A DNA stretch of 8,435 bases from assembly GCA_004297495.1 (NCBI GenBank), contig SCTL01000303.1, positions 1 through 8,435 on the forward strand, written 5' to 3'. The notes beneath the pieces are model-generated. The model was not told the DNA's origin and did not search any database. It saw only the letters and a list, made by a program, of their open reading frames with translations. This document shows positions 1 to 6,421 of the stretch, piece by piece. This DNA comes from Verrucomicrobiota bacterium (GTDB lineage: Bacteria; Verrucomicrobiota; Verrucomicrobiia; Limisphaerales; JADLHS01). Each line of letters begins with the position of its first letter. Position 1 is the stretch's first letter. The position numbers and the translations under genes are program-made.

Positions 1-1838
1 GGACGGCGGATCTGGCCGACTTGCAGGCCGGAGAGTTGTCCGCCAAAAAAATTGAACTGGGCGGCGACTGGCGACACGCCGCGCTCGCGCTCACGCGGGT
101 CAGCGGCGAATTTGACGTGGGCACTTTCACTGGCAGCGCTCGGCTGGACGTGCCGACGCGGGCGGTGACGTTCGATCTGGATTCGCGATTCGACGTTCAC
201 AAACTTTCGCCGTTGCTCACGGAAAAAGCCGCGGCCTGGCTCGCCAAGTATTCGTGGGAACTGCCCCCGCAAATTTCCGGGCACGGCGCGGTGAAGTTGC
301 CGGCGTGGACCAATCAAACGGCGAATTGGCGCGGCGAAGTTCTCCCCACCCTGCAACTCGACGCGCAGCTCGCCATCACGAACGGCGCGTATCTCGGCGC
401 GCCGGCGGACTGGGCCGTCTCGCACGTGACCTACACCAACCTGGTCTGGACGCTGCCCGACCTCGTCGCCGGCCGGCCCGAAGGTTTGTTGAAAATTTAT
501 CACGTGGCCGACGACGCGACGCACAACTATTACTTCCGGATAGACAGCACGATCAATCCGCTCGCGCTGCGGCCCATGTTGAACGAACGCCAGCAGCGCG
601 GCCTGGACTACTGCGAATTCAACGAACCGCCGCGCATCTCGGGCGAAGTCTGGGGACGCTGGCATGACTACGAACGCATCGGCGCGCGCGCGCGCGTGGC
701 GATCACGAATTTTGCTTTTCGCGGACAGACCGGCAGTTCGCTCACCACGGAATTGCAATACACGAATCTCGTGATGCAGTTTTTCCATCCACAACTTTTT
801 CGCGGCATGCAGACCGTCACGGCGGACGCAATCGTGGCGGACTTCGAGGCCGGGCGGATTTATTTCACCAACGGTTTCAGCACCGCCGAACCGCTCGTCA
901 TCGCCCGGGCCATCGGGCCGCGAACTGGACATTCCCTTGAACCGTACGAGTTCAAATCACCGCCCACCGTGCGCGTGACCGGTTACGCGCCGATGTGGGA
1001 CATGGCGGAAAGCGACTTGAGTTTTCACGTGGACGGCGGGCCGTTCGCGTGGTGGCGCTTCAAACTGCCGCATCTGACCGGCGACGTCCGCTGGCGCGGC
1101 GATTCGCTCGTGTTGACCAACGTGTCCGCGCGCTTTTACGACGGCACCGCGCGCGGCCACGCGGAATTCAAACTCAGTGAAGACGAGGAAACGAAATACA
1201 GTTTTTTTCTCGAAGCGCTGGACGCAAATCTGGCCACGCTCACCACCGACTTGACGGCACGGTCCAATCGCCTTGAAGGCCGGCTGACCGGCTGGCTCGA
1301 CATCACGAATGCGGTTTCCGACGACACGCAGATTTGGAACGGCTCGACGAGCCTGCGCTTGCGCGACGGTTTGATCTGGGACGTGCCGGTCTTCGGCGTG
1401 CTGACGCAACCGCTCAGCGCCCTCACGCCCGGCATCGGCCTGAGCCGCGTGTCCGAAGCCAGGGCCACCGGTTTCATCACCAACAGCGTCGCCTACACCG
1501 ACGATCTGGAAATGCGCGCGCCGGCGTTGCGCCTGCAATATCGCGGCACGGTGGATTTCGCGGGCCGCGTCAACGCGCGCGTGGAGGCCGAACCGTTGCG
1601 CGACGCCTGGCTCATCGGCCCGGTGCTCAACCTCGCGCTCAAGCCGATGACGAAGGCGTTCGAATACAAAGTCACCGGCACGCTGAGCGAACCCAAGACC
1701 GAGCCGTTGCATCAGTTGCCGAAGCTGATGTTGATGCCACTCCATCCCTTGCAGGCGCTCGAAGAATTGTTCAGCCCTGAATCCGGCGGAACGAACGCGC
1801 CGTCGCCAGTGTTTCGCGACGTGTCGCCGTCGCCGTGA
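1..1838 (+). CDS. AsmA-like envelope protein, C-terminal part (5' end outside window)
   Basis: The reading frame (codons from base 3) is open through the left edge, so the true start is upstream; about 611 residues are visible. Numbering here counts from the TTG codon at base 21. The last ~200 residues have the pattern of AsmA-like C-terminal domains (AsmA_2 type). GRLTGWLDI (420-428) is followed by a WNG/LRDGLIWDVPVFGVL stretch (439-461), then a TGFITNSVAYTDDLEM segment (483-498), a YRGTVDF strand (507-513) and a final VTGTLSEPKTEP (551-562). Upstream, about three long beta-rich repeats begin with PP-x-(I/V)-(S/T)G-like motifs near 82, 203 and 314. AsmA/TamB/YhdP-type proteins are anchored in the inner membrane and span the periplasm as a beta groove thought to move lipids to the outer membrane. 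That role is inferred here. The N-terminal anchor is not visible. The stop codon is one base from that of the opposing gene. Confidence 0.72.
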   Translation, partial: TADLADLQAGELSAKKIELGGDWRHAALALTRVSGEFDVGTFTGSARLDVPTRAVTFDLDSRFDVHKLSPLLTEKAAAWLAKYSWELPPQISGHGAVKLPAWTNQTANWRGEVLPTLQLDAQLAITNGAYLGAPADWAVSHVTYTNLVWTLPDLVAGRPEGLLKIYHVADDATHNYYFRIDSTINPLALRPMLNERQQRGLDYCEFNEPPRISGEVWGRWHDYERIGARARVAITNFAFRGQTGSSLTTELQYTNLVMQFFHPQLFRGMQTVTADAIVADFEAGRIYFTNGFSTAEPLVIARAIGPRTGHSLEPYEFKSPPTVRVTGYAPMWDMAESDLSFHVDGGPFAWWRFKLPHLTGDVRWRGDSLVLTNVSARFYDGTARGHAEFKLSEDEETKYSFFLEALDANLATLTTDLTARSNRLEGRLTGWLDITNAVSDDTQIWNGSTSLRLRDGLIWDVPVFGVLTQPLSALTPGIGLSRVSEARATGFITNSVAYTDDLEMRAPALRLQYRGTVDFAGRVNARVEAEPLRDAWLIGPVLNLALKPMTKAFEYKVTGTLSEPKTEPLHQLPKLMLMPLHPLQALEELFSPESGGTNAPSPVFRDVSPSP

Positions 1839-1839
1839 T

Positions 1840-3126
1840 TCACGAGGCTTTGTTGCGATAAAAAACCAGCCGCGGTTCTTTGGCGGTCGAGTAAGCCGTG
1901 GCCATGTCCTTCAAGTGCATCAGCAGCCACGGTTGGCCGTAGCTGCGCCCGTTCTTGGTGAAGACGATGTCGTCGGCGATGTAAACCGCGGAGTGGATCG
2001 CGCCGCCGCGCTCGTCGAGCACGAAGATCAGGTCGCCGTAAGCCGACGGTTTGGCGATGCTGTAATAGTTCGTCGAAATGAAGGCGCTCGTGTAGTTCAA
2101 ATCGGCGAAGCGTTGGTCCGGTTCCTCGCTGAAAAAATTCATCGTGCTCCAATGGCAATCCACTTCGGCCTCGCCGTATTTGGCGCTGAGCGGAAAAGTG
2201 AAGAGCCGTTCGCGCGCAAACGGCGGGAGCAGATAGACGAGGCTCACCGTGCCGCCATCGTCCATGCGCTTCACGGATTCCAGCAAGGGCCGCACGTCCT
2301 TGATCCGCACGCCGGGCGCGGCCCAATAGTTGACCACCTTGTCCACGTCGGTCGTGGGCGTGATCCGCAGCCGCACCATCACCGCCGAGAGACGCGAGAG
2401 CGCCTTCACGACCTTCATTCGCTCGTCGTCGCCGGACGAATGATCGAGCACATAACCGAGGTCGCTGAAGAAGGTTCTTCCGCCGCGACGATAGGAAAGC
2501 CGGGTGATCAACGCCTTGGTGGCATCGGCCATCTGGCTGCCATCGAACGCGTCCTCGAAACTCTCGTTCGGAAAACTGAACGGCGAGTGCATGTAATAAT
2601 TCTCCGGCGTGCGCGCCAGCACGCCGTAAAGTTTCTCGCGCGCTTCGGGAGGAAGCGCGGTGATGAGTTCCGGGTCCGGTTGAATCACGACCCTGCCGGC
2701 ACTGGCCTGCGCGAGCGATGGCGCGAGCGCGTGCTCCACCAGATTGCTCGCCACGCCGCAGGCCAGCATCGCCGCCCGCGCCTGACCTGCCGTCATGCCG
2801 CCAAAAGTCCAGGTGCGGTTGCTGCTGTTCTGGAATTCAAACGCCGCGTACTCCTCCGGTCGTTCAAGCATGATGTTATACTGGACGAGTTCGCCCCACG
2901 GCGGCATGGGCGCGGAGGATTTTCTGCGCTCAACATCCGCGCCTGCCGAGGCGACTCCGGACGAACGCGCGTCGCTCTCCGGCGCACGTCCCCGGCCCGC
3001 CAGAAACCACGTGAGCAAGCCCGTCGCGACGATGAGTGAAACACTGAAGAGGATCAGCCCGGGCAAAGTCATTTGCACCGCGGGTGCGGCGGCGTTTGGG
3101 GGAATCGAAGTTTCGTCTTTTGGCAT
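1840..3126 (-). CDS. Membrane-anchored protein with NlpC/P60-like C-terminal domain
   Basis: This 428-residue protein has a short polar N-terminus and one hydrophobic segment (about 21-43, LPGLILFSVSLIVATGLLTW), followed by RGR. It is probably a signal anchor with the rest outside the cytoplasm. A low-complexity linker (45-75) leads to a large domain I do not recognise (about 78-310). The last ~110 residues carry C324 in VDCHWSTMNFF, a YGDLIFVLD strand (363-371), H378 in AIHSAVYIADD, and FTKNG (389-393). NlpC/P60 peptidases have the same order: Cys in a DC motif, a GDL strand, then His in an HxxxY strand. The Cys-His spacing is 54, close to 51 in E. coli MepS. N392 or K391 could be the third polar residue. 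A cell-wall or amide hydrolase role is inferred; an inactive or non-peptidoglycan member is possible. The start is the first ATG and has no Shine-Dalgarno. The gene is divergent from dusB. Confidence 0.75.
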   Translation of the reverse strand: MPKDETSIPPNAAAPAVQMTLPGLILFSVSLIVATGLLTWFLAGRGRAPESDARSSGVASAGADVERRKSSAPMPPWGELVQYNIMLERPEEYAAFEFQNSSNRTWTFGGMTAGQARAAMLACGVASNLVEHALAPSLAQASAGRVVIQPDPELITALPPEAREKLYGVLARTPENYYMHSPFSFPNESFEDAFDGSQMADATKALITRLSYRRGGRTFFSDLGYVLDHSSGDDERMKVVKALSRLSAVMVRLRITPTTDVDKVVNYWAAPGVRIKDVRPLLESVKRMDDGGTVSLVYLLPPFARERLFTFPLSAKYGEAEVDCHWSTMNFFSEEPDQRFADLNYTSAFISTNYYSIAKPSAYGDLIFVLDERGGAIHSAVYIADDIVFTKNGRSYGQPWLLMHLKDMATAYSTAKEPRLVFYRNKAS

Positions 3127-3135
3127 ATCGCTACA

Positions 3136-3141
3136 ATTCTA
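3136..3141 (-). promoter_or_regulatory. Candidate -10 box for the NlpC/P60-like gene
   Basis: On the minus strand TAGAAT matches the TATAAT consensus at five of six positions and ends nine bases before the ATG at 3126. No good -35 hexamer is visible at the usual distance and no Shine-Dalgarno lies between box and start. If the box is real, the mRNA leader would be only about two to three bases long. Confidence 0.33.
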
Positions 3142-3246
3142 CGTTGCCGCCCCACGCGACACATTGCCAGCTAATTCCCGTTGAACCCGGAAAAATGCCG
3201 CGCGCCCCTCGCAAAAACCTGTTCGTGCCGGCCTCCGGCTTTCGGT

Positions 3247-3252
3247 TATACT
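3247..3252 (+). promoter_or_regulatory. Candidate -10 box directly upstream of dusB
   Basis: TATACT matches TATAAT at five of six positions and is separated from the dusB ATG by seven bases (GATCGCG). Transcription normally begins about seven bases after the -10 box, so the transcript would start at or next to the ATG, a leaderless mRNA. In agreement, no Shine-Dalgarno precedes the ATG. The -35 region is weak: TTCGTG at 3222-3227 is the best I see. The arrangement is almost the same as upstream of galE. Confidence 0.42.
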
Positions 3253-3259
3253 GATCGCG

Positions 3260-4363
3260 ATGCGACTTGGCCCGCTCACGCTGACATCGAATTTGTTTCT
3301 CTCGCCGCTGGCGGGTTACACCAACCTGCCCTTCCGTCTCGTCGTGCGCGAGATCGGCGGCGTGGGCCTTTGCACCACTGACCTCGTCAACGCGCGCTCG
3401 CTGCTGGAGAAACGCGAACGCGCCTTCAAGCTGATCGAAACGCGCCCGGCCGATTCACCGCTGGCCGTGCAACTCTTCGGCAGCGTGCCCGAAGAAATGC
3501 GCGACGCGGCGCAGGTGCTCGAAGCGCGCGGCGTCGCTTCCATTGACATCAACATGGGTTGTCCCGTGAAGAAAATCTGCAAAGTCGGCGGCGGCTCGGC
3601 CATGATGACCGAACTGGATAAAACTTCCGCGCTCGTCGGCGGCATGGTTAACGCCGTGAAAATTCCCGTGACGGCCAAGATGCGCCTCGGCTGGGACGAT
3701 CAAAATCTCACCGCGCCCGATCTGGCCCGCGCGCTGGAAGCCGTGGGCGTGGCGGCAATCTTCGTGCATGGCCGGACGCGCGAGCAGGGTTTCGGCGGCA
3801 CGGTGAATCTCGCGGGCATCCGCGCCGTGGCGCAGGCGGTGAAAACCATTCCCGTCATCGGCAACGGCGATATTGTCACGCCCGCCGCGGCGAAACACAT
3901 GTTGGAGGAAACCGGCTGCGCGGGCGTGAGCATCGGGCGCGGCGCGTTTTACAATCCGTGGATCTTCCAACACACGCGGCAGTTCCTGGCGACGGGCGAA
4001 ATTCCGCCCGAACCGAAATTCGCCGAGCGCGTGCGCGTGATGTGCCGGCATCTGGATTTGATGGTAGGAACTTTTGGCGAGGAACTCGGCTGCCGGATGT
4101 TCCGCAAAGTCGCGCCGTGGTACTCGCGTCGCTTCGGACCGTCGAGTGAATTCAACAAACGCGTCGTGCTTTGCCACACGCGTGCGGAGTTTCAGGAAAT
4201 TCTCGCGCACTACCTCGAATGGCGTGGTCAGTTCCTGGATTCAAACGGCGAACTGCTCCCGCGCTTTCAACCGCCGCCCATGGTCGCCTCATTCATGCGG
4301 GAGACGGACGAAGCCGGAGCAGCGAAAATCCCCGTGCCCAAAGGGCCGGTGGAAGTGTGGTGA
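3260..4363 (+). CDS. dusB: tRNA-dihydrouridine synthase, DusB type
   Basis: This 367-residue FMN-dependent enzyme reduces uridine to dihydrouridine in the D loop of tRNA, using NADPH, in the cytoplasm. The TIM-barrel features are all present: the N-terminal flavin strand SPLAGYTNLPFR (15-26), QLFG (71-74), INMGCPVKKICK (97-108) with catalytic Cys101, and K140 in TAKMRLGWD. Further on are FVHGRTREQGF (168-178), the phosphate-binding IGNGDI (200-205), and IGRGAFYNPWIF (225-236). The INMGCPVKK version and the downstream GRG-NPW motif fit the DusB/NifR3 branch better than DusA or DusC. A helical C-terminal domain follows (about 255-325), with a short proline-rich tail. The start is chosen by alignment of LTSNLFLSPLAG with the family's N-terminus. 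It appears to be a single-gene unit, divergent from the NlpC/P60-like gene and convergent with galE. Confidence 0.94.
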   Translation: MRLGPLTLTSNLFLSPLAGYTNLPFRLVVREIGGVGLCTTDLVNARSLLEKRERAFKLIETRPADSPLAVQLFGSVPEEMRDAAQVLEARGVASIDINMGCPVKKICKVGGGSAMMTELDKTSALVGGMVNAVKIPVTAKMRLGWDDQNLTAPDLARALEAVGVAAIFVHGRTREQGFGGTVNLAGIRAVAQAVKTIPVIGNGDIVTPAAAKHMLEETGCAGVSIGRGAFYNPWIFQHTRQFLATGEIPPEPKFAERVRVMCRHLDLMVGTFGEELGCRMFRKVAPWYSRRFGPSSEFNKRVVLCHTRAEFQEILAHYLEWRGQFLDSNGELLPRFQPPPMVASFMRETDEAGAAKIPVPKGPVEVW

Positions 4364-4380
4364 ATTCTCGATGCTTCGCC

Positions 4381-4538
4381 GGAATTGGAACAGGAGGAAC
4401 GGAGATAACGGAGAGAGAAATGTCGCTCGCCAAATTCTTGAAACGGTGCGCGACAACCGGTTCGCTTCAATCTCGCTTCGGAAAATCGGCAGATTCCTCC
4501 CATCCTCCGTTACCTCTGTTTCCTCCTGTTCAAATTCC
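4381..4538. repeat. Long imperfect inverted repeat (MITE- or REP-like) between dusB and galE
   Basis: The left arm is 4381-4413 and the right arm 4505-4538. When the right arm is reverse-complemented, about 30 of 34 aligned columns match, with one single-base gap. Both arms share GAACAGGAGGAA and TAACGGAG. About 91 bases lie between the arms and do not form a reading frame I would call. The element fills most of the 188-base gap between the converging dusB and galE stop codons. It could be a small non-autonomous mobile element or a dispersed repeat, and transcribed from either side it would fold into a long stem that may help end transcription. I found no convincing target-site duplication. 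Confidence 0.72.
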
Positions 4539-4551
4539 CCGCCTTCGGATT

Positions 4552-5523
4552 TCAGTCTGGATATCCGTTTGGATGCGCGAGATGCCAGGCCCAAGCGGTG
4601 GCCACGATGTCGTCGAGCTTCGGGAACTTCGGTTTCCAGCCGAGTTCGTTCACAGCCTTCGCAGCAGCGGCCACGAGCTTGGGCGGATCGCCTGGACGAC
4701 GCGGCTTTTCCACGGCAGGAATTCTTTTGCCGGAAATTTTTTCACACGTCTCGATGACCTGCCGCACCGAGTAGCCGTCGCCATTACCGAGATTGAAAAA
4801 GCCGCGCTTGCCCGGCGCGAGGCCGAGGATGTGCGCCTGCGCGAGGTCCACGATGTGGATGTAGTCGCGAATGCACGTGCCGTCGGGCGTGGCGTAGTCC
4901 GTGCCGTAAATCTCGCATTGCTTGGACTGACCAAGCGGAACTTTCAGCACGTTTGGAATCAAATGAGTCTCGATGCGATGGTGCTCGCCAAAATTCTGCG
5001 TCGCGCCGGCGGCGTTGAAATAGCGGAAGGCGATGAACTCCAGTTTGTGCAGTTGCTCAAACCAGAGCAGCATCTTCTCGAACATCAATTTGGATTCGCC
5101 GTAAGGATTGATCGGGCGTTGCGGCAAATCCTCCGTCATCGGCACGCGATCCGGCGGGCCGTAAGTGGCGCAGGTGGAACTGAAGACGAACTTGCGCACG
5201 CCACACTCGACGGCGGCATCGAGCAGGTTCAATCCGGACCCGACGTTGTTGCGAAAATACTTCGAGGGATTCGTCATGGACTCGCCCACGAGCGCGTTGG
5301 CCGCGAAGTGCAGCACGGCTTCCGCGTTTGCCGCGCGCACTGCCTGCTTCACCAATGCGGCATCGCTCAGGCAACCTTGAACGAACTTCGCCCGCGCATC
5401 CACGGCGGAACGATGGCCCTCGCTCAAGTTGTCGAACACCGTGACCTCATGGCCCGCGTTCAGAAGTTCCTCCACACAGACCGACCCAATGTAGCCCGCG
5501 CCGCCAGTGACGAAAACGTTCAT
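4552..5523 (-). CDS. galE: UDP-glucose 4-epimerase
   Basis: This 323-residue short-chain dehydrogenase interconverts UDP-glucose and UDP-galactose with bound NAD+, supplying precursors for surface polysaccharide and allowing galactose use. The Rossmann motif is TGGAGYIGS (6-14). Next come FDNLSEGH (30-37), HFAAN (72-76), and FSSTCATYG (114-122), where T117 takes the place of the catalytic Ser/Thr. The catalytic pair is Y141 and K145 in NPYGESK. FRYFNAAGA (166-174) and IRDYIHIVDLAQAH (218-231) are typical GalE segments. The C-terminus HPNGYPD aligns with the end of E. coli GalE, so the protein is complete. I chose the ATG at 5523 because MNVFVTGGAGYIG is the normal family start; an in-frame ATG four codons upstream lies inside the likely -10 box. 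L283 aligns with E. coli Y299. It is the last of three minus-strand genes, 71 bases after the CoaB-like gene, with its own apparent promoter. Confidence 0.95.
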   Translation of the reverse strand: MNVFVTGGAGYIGSVCVEELLNAGHEVTVFDNLSEGHRSAVDARAKFVQGCLSDAALVKQAVRAANAEAVLHFAANALVGESMTNPSKYFRNNVGSGLNLLDAAVECGVRKFVFSSTCATYGPPDRVPMTEDLPQRPINPYGESKLMFEKMLLWFEQLHKLEFIAFRYFNAAGATQNFGEHHRIETHLIPNVLKVPLGQSKQCEIYGTDYATPDGTCIRDYIHIVDLAQAHILGLAPGKRGFFNLGNGDGYSVRQVIETCEKISGKRIPAVEKPRRPGDPPKLVAAAAKAVNELGWKPKFPKLDDIVATAWAWHLAHPNGYPD

Positions 5524-5530
5524 GCGCGCC

Positions 5531-5560
5531 AGCATAACGGACGGAGGGATTTCGGTTCAA
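5531..5560 (-). promoter_or_regulatory. Candidate galE promoter
   Basis: On the minus strand there is TTGAAC (5555-5560) as -35 (TTGACA-like, first four bases correct), an 18-base spacer, and TATGCT (5531-5536) as -10. Seven bases separate the -10 from the galE ATG at 5523 and hold no Shine-Dalgarno. The predicted transcription start therefore falls at or within a base or two of the ATG, giving a leaderless or nearly leaderless mRNA. The GTTATGCTG context matches GTTATACTG before dusB at the same distance from the ATG. Confidence 0.48.
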
Positions 5561-5594
5561 CGGCGAATGTGGCGCGAGGAATCGCACCCCGCCG

Positions 5595-6245
5595 TCACGC
5601 GCGAAGCATTTTTTCGAGCGAGCCAAACAGCGCCGTCAGATCGCGACAGTGCTCGCACGCGGACGCGCCGGTGACGATGCCGAAGCCGAGACCGTAAGCT
5701 TTGCCATTCGCCACGCAGGCGTTTGTCCGGCACTCGGCAATCTGCTGCTCCGCTTTCTGCAAGACGCTCGCGCGGTCGCCATCCACTTCGTATTTCCAGC
5801 CGATGATTTTGGCGGTAGGAAAAAGCGACCTGAGTTCAGCGATGACTTTGGGCGTGGGCACAAGTTCCGCCATCAACGTGCCGGCGCGCGTGGAGATTTT
5901 GCCGGATTTGATTTCGCTCAATTCGCCGGCGGGTGAGCGCAGCCAGATTTTGCCGAACGTGTAATCGCTCACCGCCGCCGCGTGAAACACTGCGCCGACG
6001 TCCTGCTTCGCCAGCGCGCGGAATTTTTCCAGCAAATTTGCCGTGGTGGAGAAGGGTTCGACGCGCCGGGCTTTGCGCTCGCCGCAATGCGTGGCCTGCT
6101 CGCCCAGCAACAACGTCACGTCGTGGCCGCGTTCGGTGAGAAAATTCGCCAGTTCCGTCCCCAGCCGGCCCGTGGAGAAATTGGTGAGCCGGCGGACGTT
6201 GTCCATCGTTTCGTAAGTCGGCCCGGCGGTGATGACGCAGTGCAT
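5595..6245 (-). CDS. coaB: Stand-alone phosphopantothenate-cysteine ligase domain protein (CoaB-like)
   Basis: This 216-residue protein matches the DFP/CoaB domain, which joins 4'-phosphopantothenate to cysteine with a nucleotide triphosphate in coenzyme A synthesis. It shows the nucleotide-binding start ITAGPTYETMDNVRRLTN (5-22) and NFSTGRLG (22-29), which matches the family's SNxSSGKMG region. HAAAVSDY (88-95) is followed by KSGKIS (113-118), with a Lys where CoaB has its substrate-binding lysine, and then by LVPTPKVIAELR (128-139), IGWKYEVDG (148-156) and the terminal VANGKAYGLGFGI (178-190). In most bacteria CoaB is the second half of a CoaBC fusion of about 400 residues. Here the CoaC flavodoxin-like half is absent and a TAA in frame at 6261-6263 excludes an N-terminal extension. 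CoaC must be elsewhere, or this is a related DFP-family enzyme of other specificity. Confidence 0.83.
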   Translation of the reverse strand: MHCVITAGPTYETMDNVRRLTNFSTGRLGTELANFLTERGHDVTLLLGEQATHCGERKARRVEPFSTTANLLEKFRALAKQDVGAVFHAAAVSDYTFGKIWLRSPAGELSEIKSGKISTRAGTLMAELVPTPKVIAELRSLFPTAKIIGWKYEVDGDRASVLQKAEQQIAECRTNACVANGKAYGLGFGIVTGASACEHCRDLTALFGSLEKMLRA

Positions 6246-6252
6246 TTGGCGG

Positions 6253-6256
6253 CTCC
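6253..6256 (-). promoter_or_regulatory. Shine-Dalgarno site of the CoaB-like gene
   Basis: GGAG on the minus strand ends seven bases before the ATG at 6245, a normal ribosome-binding spacing, and supports this start. It is the only clear Shine-Dalgarno sequence before any gene start in the window, in contrast to dusB and galE. Confidence 0.55.
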
Positions 6257-6330
6257 AGCATTAGCGGGTTGATGCCGAGGATTCAACCTTCAACCACCTC
6301 CAATTTGCCCCGTGACGCACAATCCGAAAT

Positions 6331-6392
6331 CCCCTCACCCCGTCCCTCTCCCCATCGGATGGGGAGAGGGCGGCCGAAGGCCGGGTGAGGGG
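6331..6392. repeat. REP-like clustered palindrome
   Basis: The outer arms 6331-6340 (CCCCTCACCC) and 6383-6392 (GGGTGAGGGG) are perfectly complementary over ten bases. Inside are a 13-base inverted repeat, 6344-6356 with 6358-6370, and a small hairpin, CGGCC-GAA-GGCCG (6371-6383), which shares base 6383 with the outer arm. The whole can fold as a three-way junction or cruciform. Palindromes of the form CCCTCTCCCC/GGGGAGAGGG next to CCCTCACCC are, from general knowledge, widespread dispersed repeats in many GC-rich bacterial genomes. It sits in the 176-base gap between the TPR gene and the CoaB-like gene, which share a strand, and could attenuate read-through. There is no T-tract typical of an intrinsic terminator. 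Confidence 0.82.
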
Positions 6393-6421
6393 TTCGCCTG
6401 TCACCTGCAATTGGCCGGCGC

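Noticed and set aside
957..1745. Minus-strand open frame of 262 codons inside the AsmA-like gene
   Set aside because: It lies entirely within the AsmA_2 region and is rich in Arg, His and Gln with no recognisable motif.
1834..1844. CGTGA-T-TCACG palindrome as a bidirectional terminator
   Set aside because: The stem is only five bases with a one-base centre and no T-tract, and TGA/TCA facing each other makes part of it automatically.
1915..3039. Plus-strand open frame of 374 codons opposite the NlpC/P60-like gene
   Set aside because: It is wholly antisense to a gene with a membrane anchor and recognisable motifs, and it has no domain of its own.
3455..4210. Minus-strand open frame of 251 codons inside dusB
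   Set aside because: The plus-strand protein has all Dus motifs in this stretch, so the antisense frame is incidental.
5524..5535. galE start at the upstream ATG (MLARMNVF)
   Set aside because: The family normally begins at MNVFVTGGAGYIG, and the upstream ATG falls inside the likely -10 box.
4171..5697. Plus-strand open frame of 508 codons across dusB, the gap and galE
   Set aside because: It overlaps two well-supported genes in other frames, crosses the inverted repeat, and its composition (Arg/His/Ala-rich) is that of an antisense shadow in GC-rich DNA.
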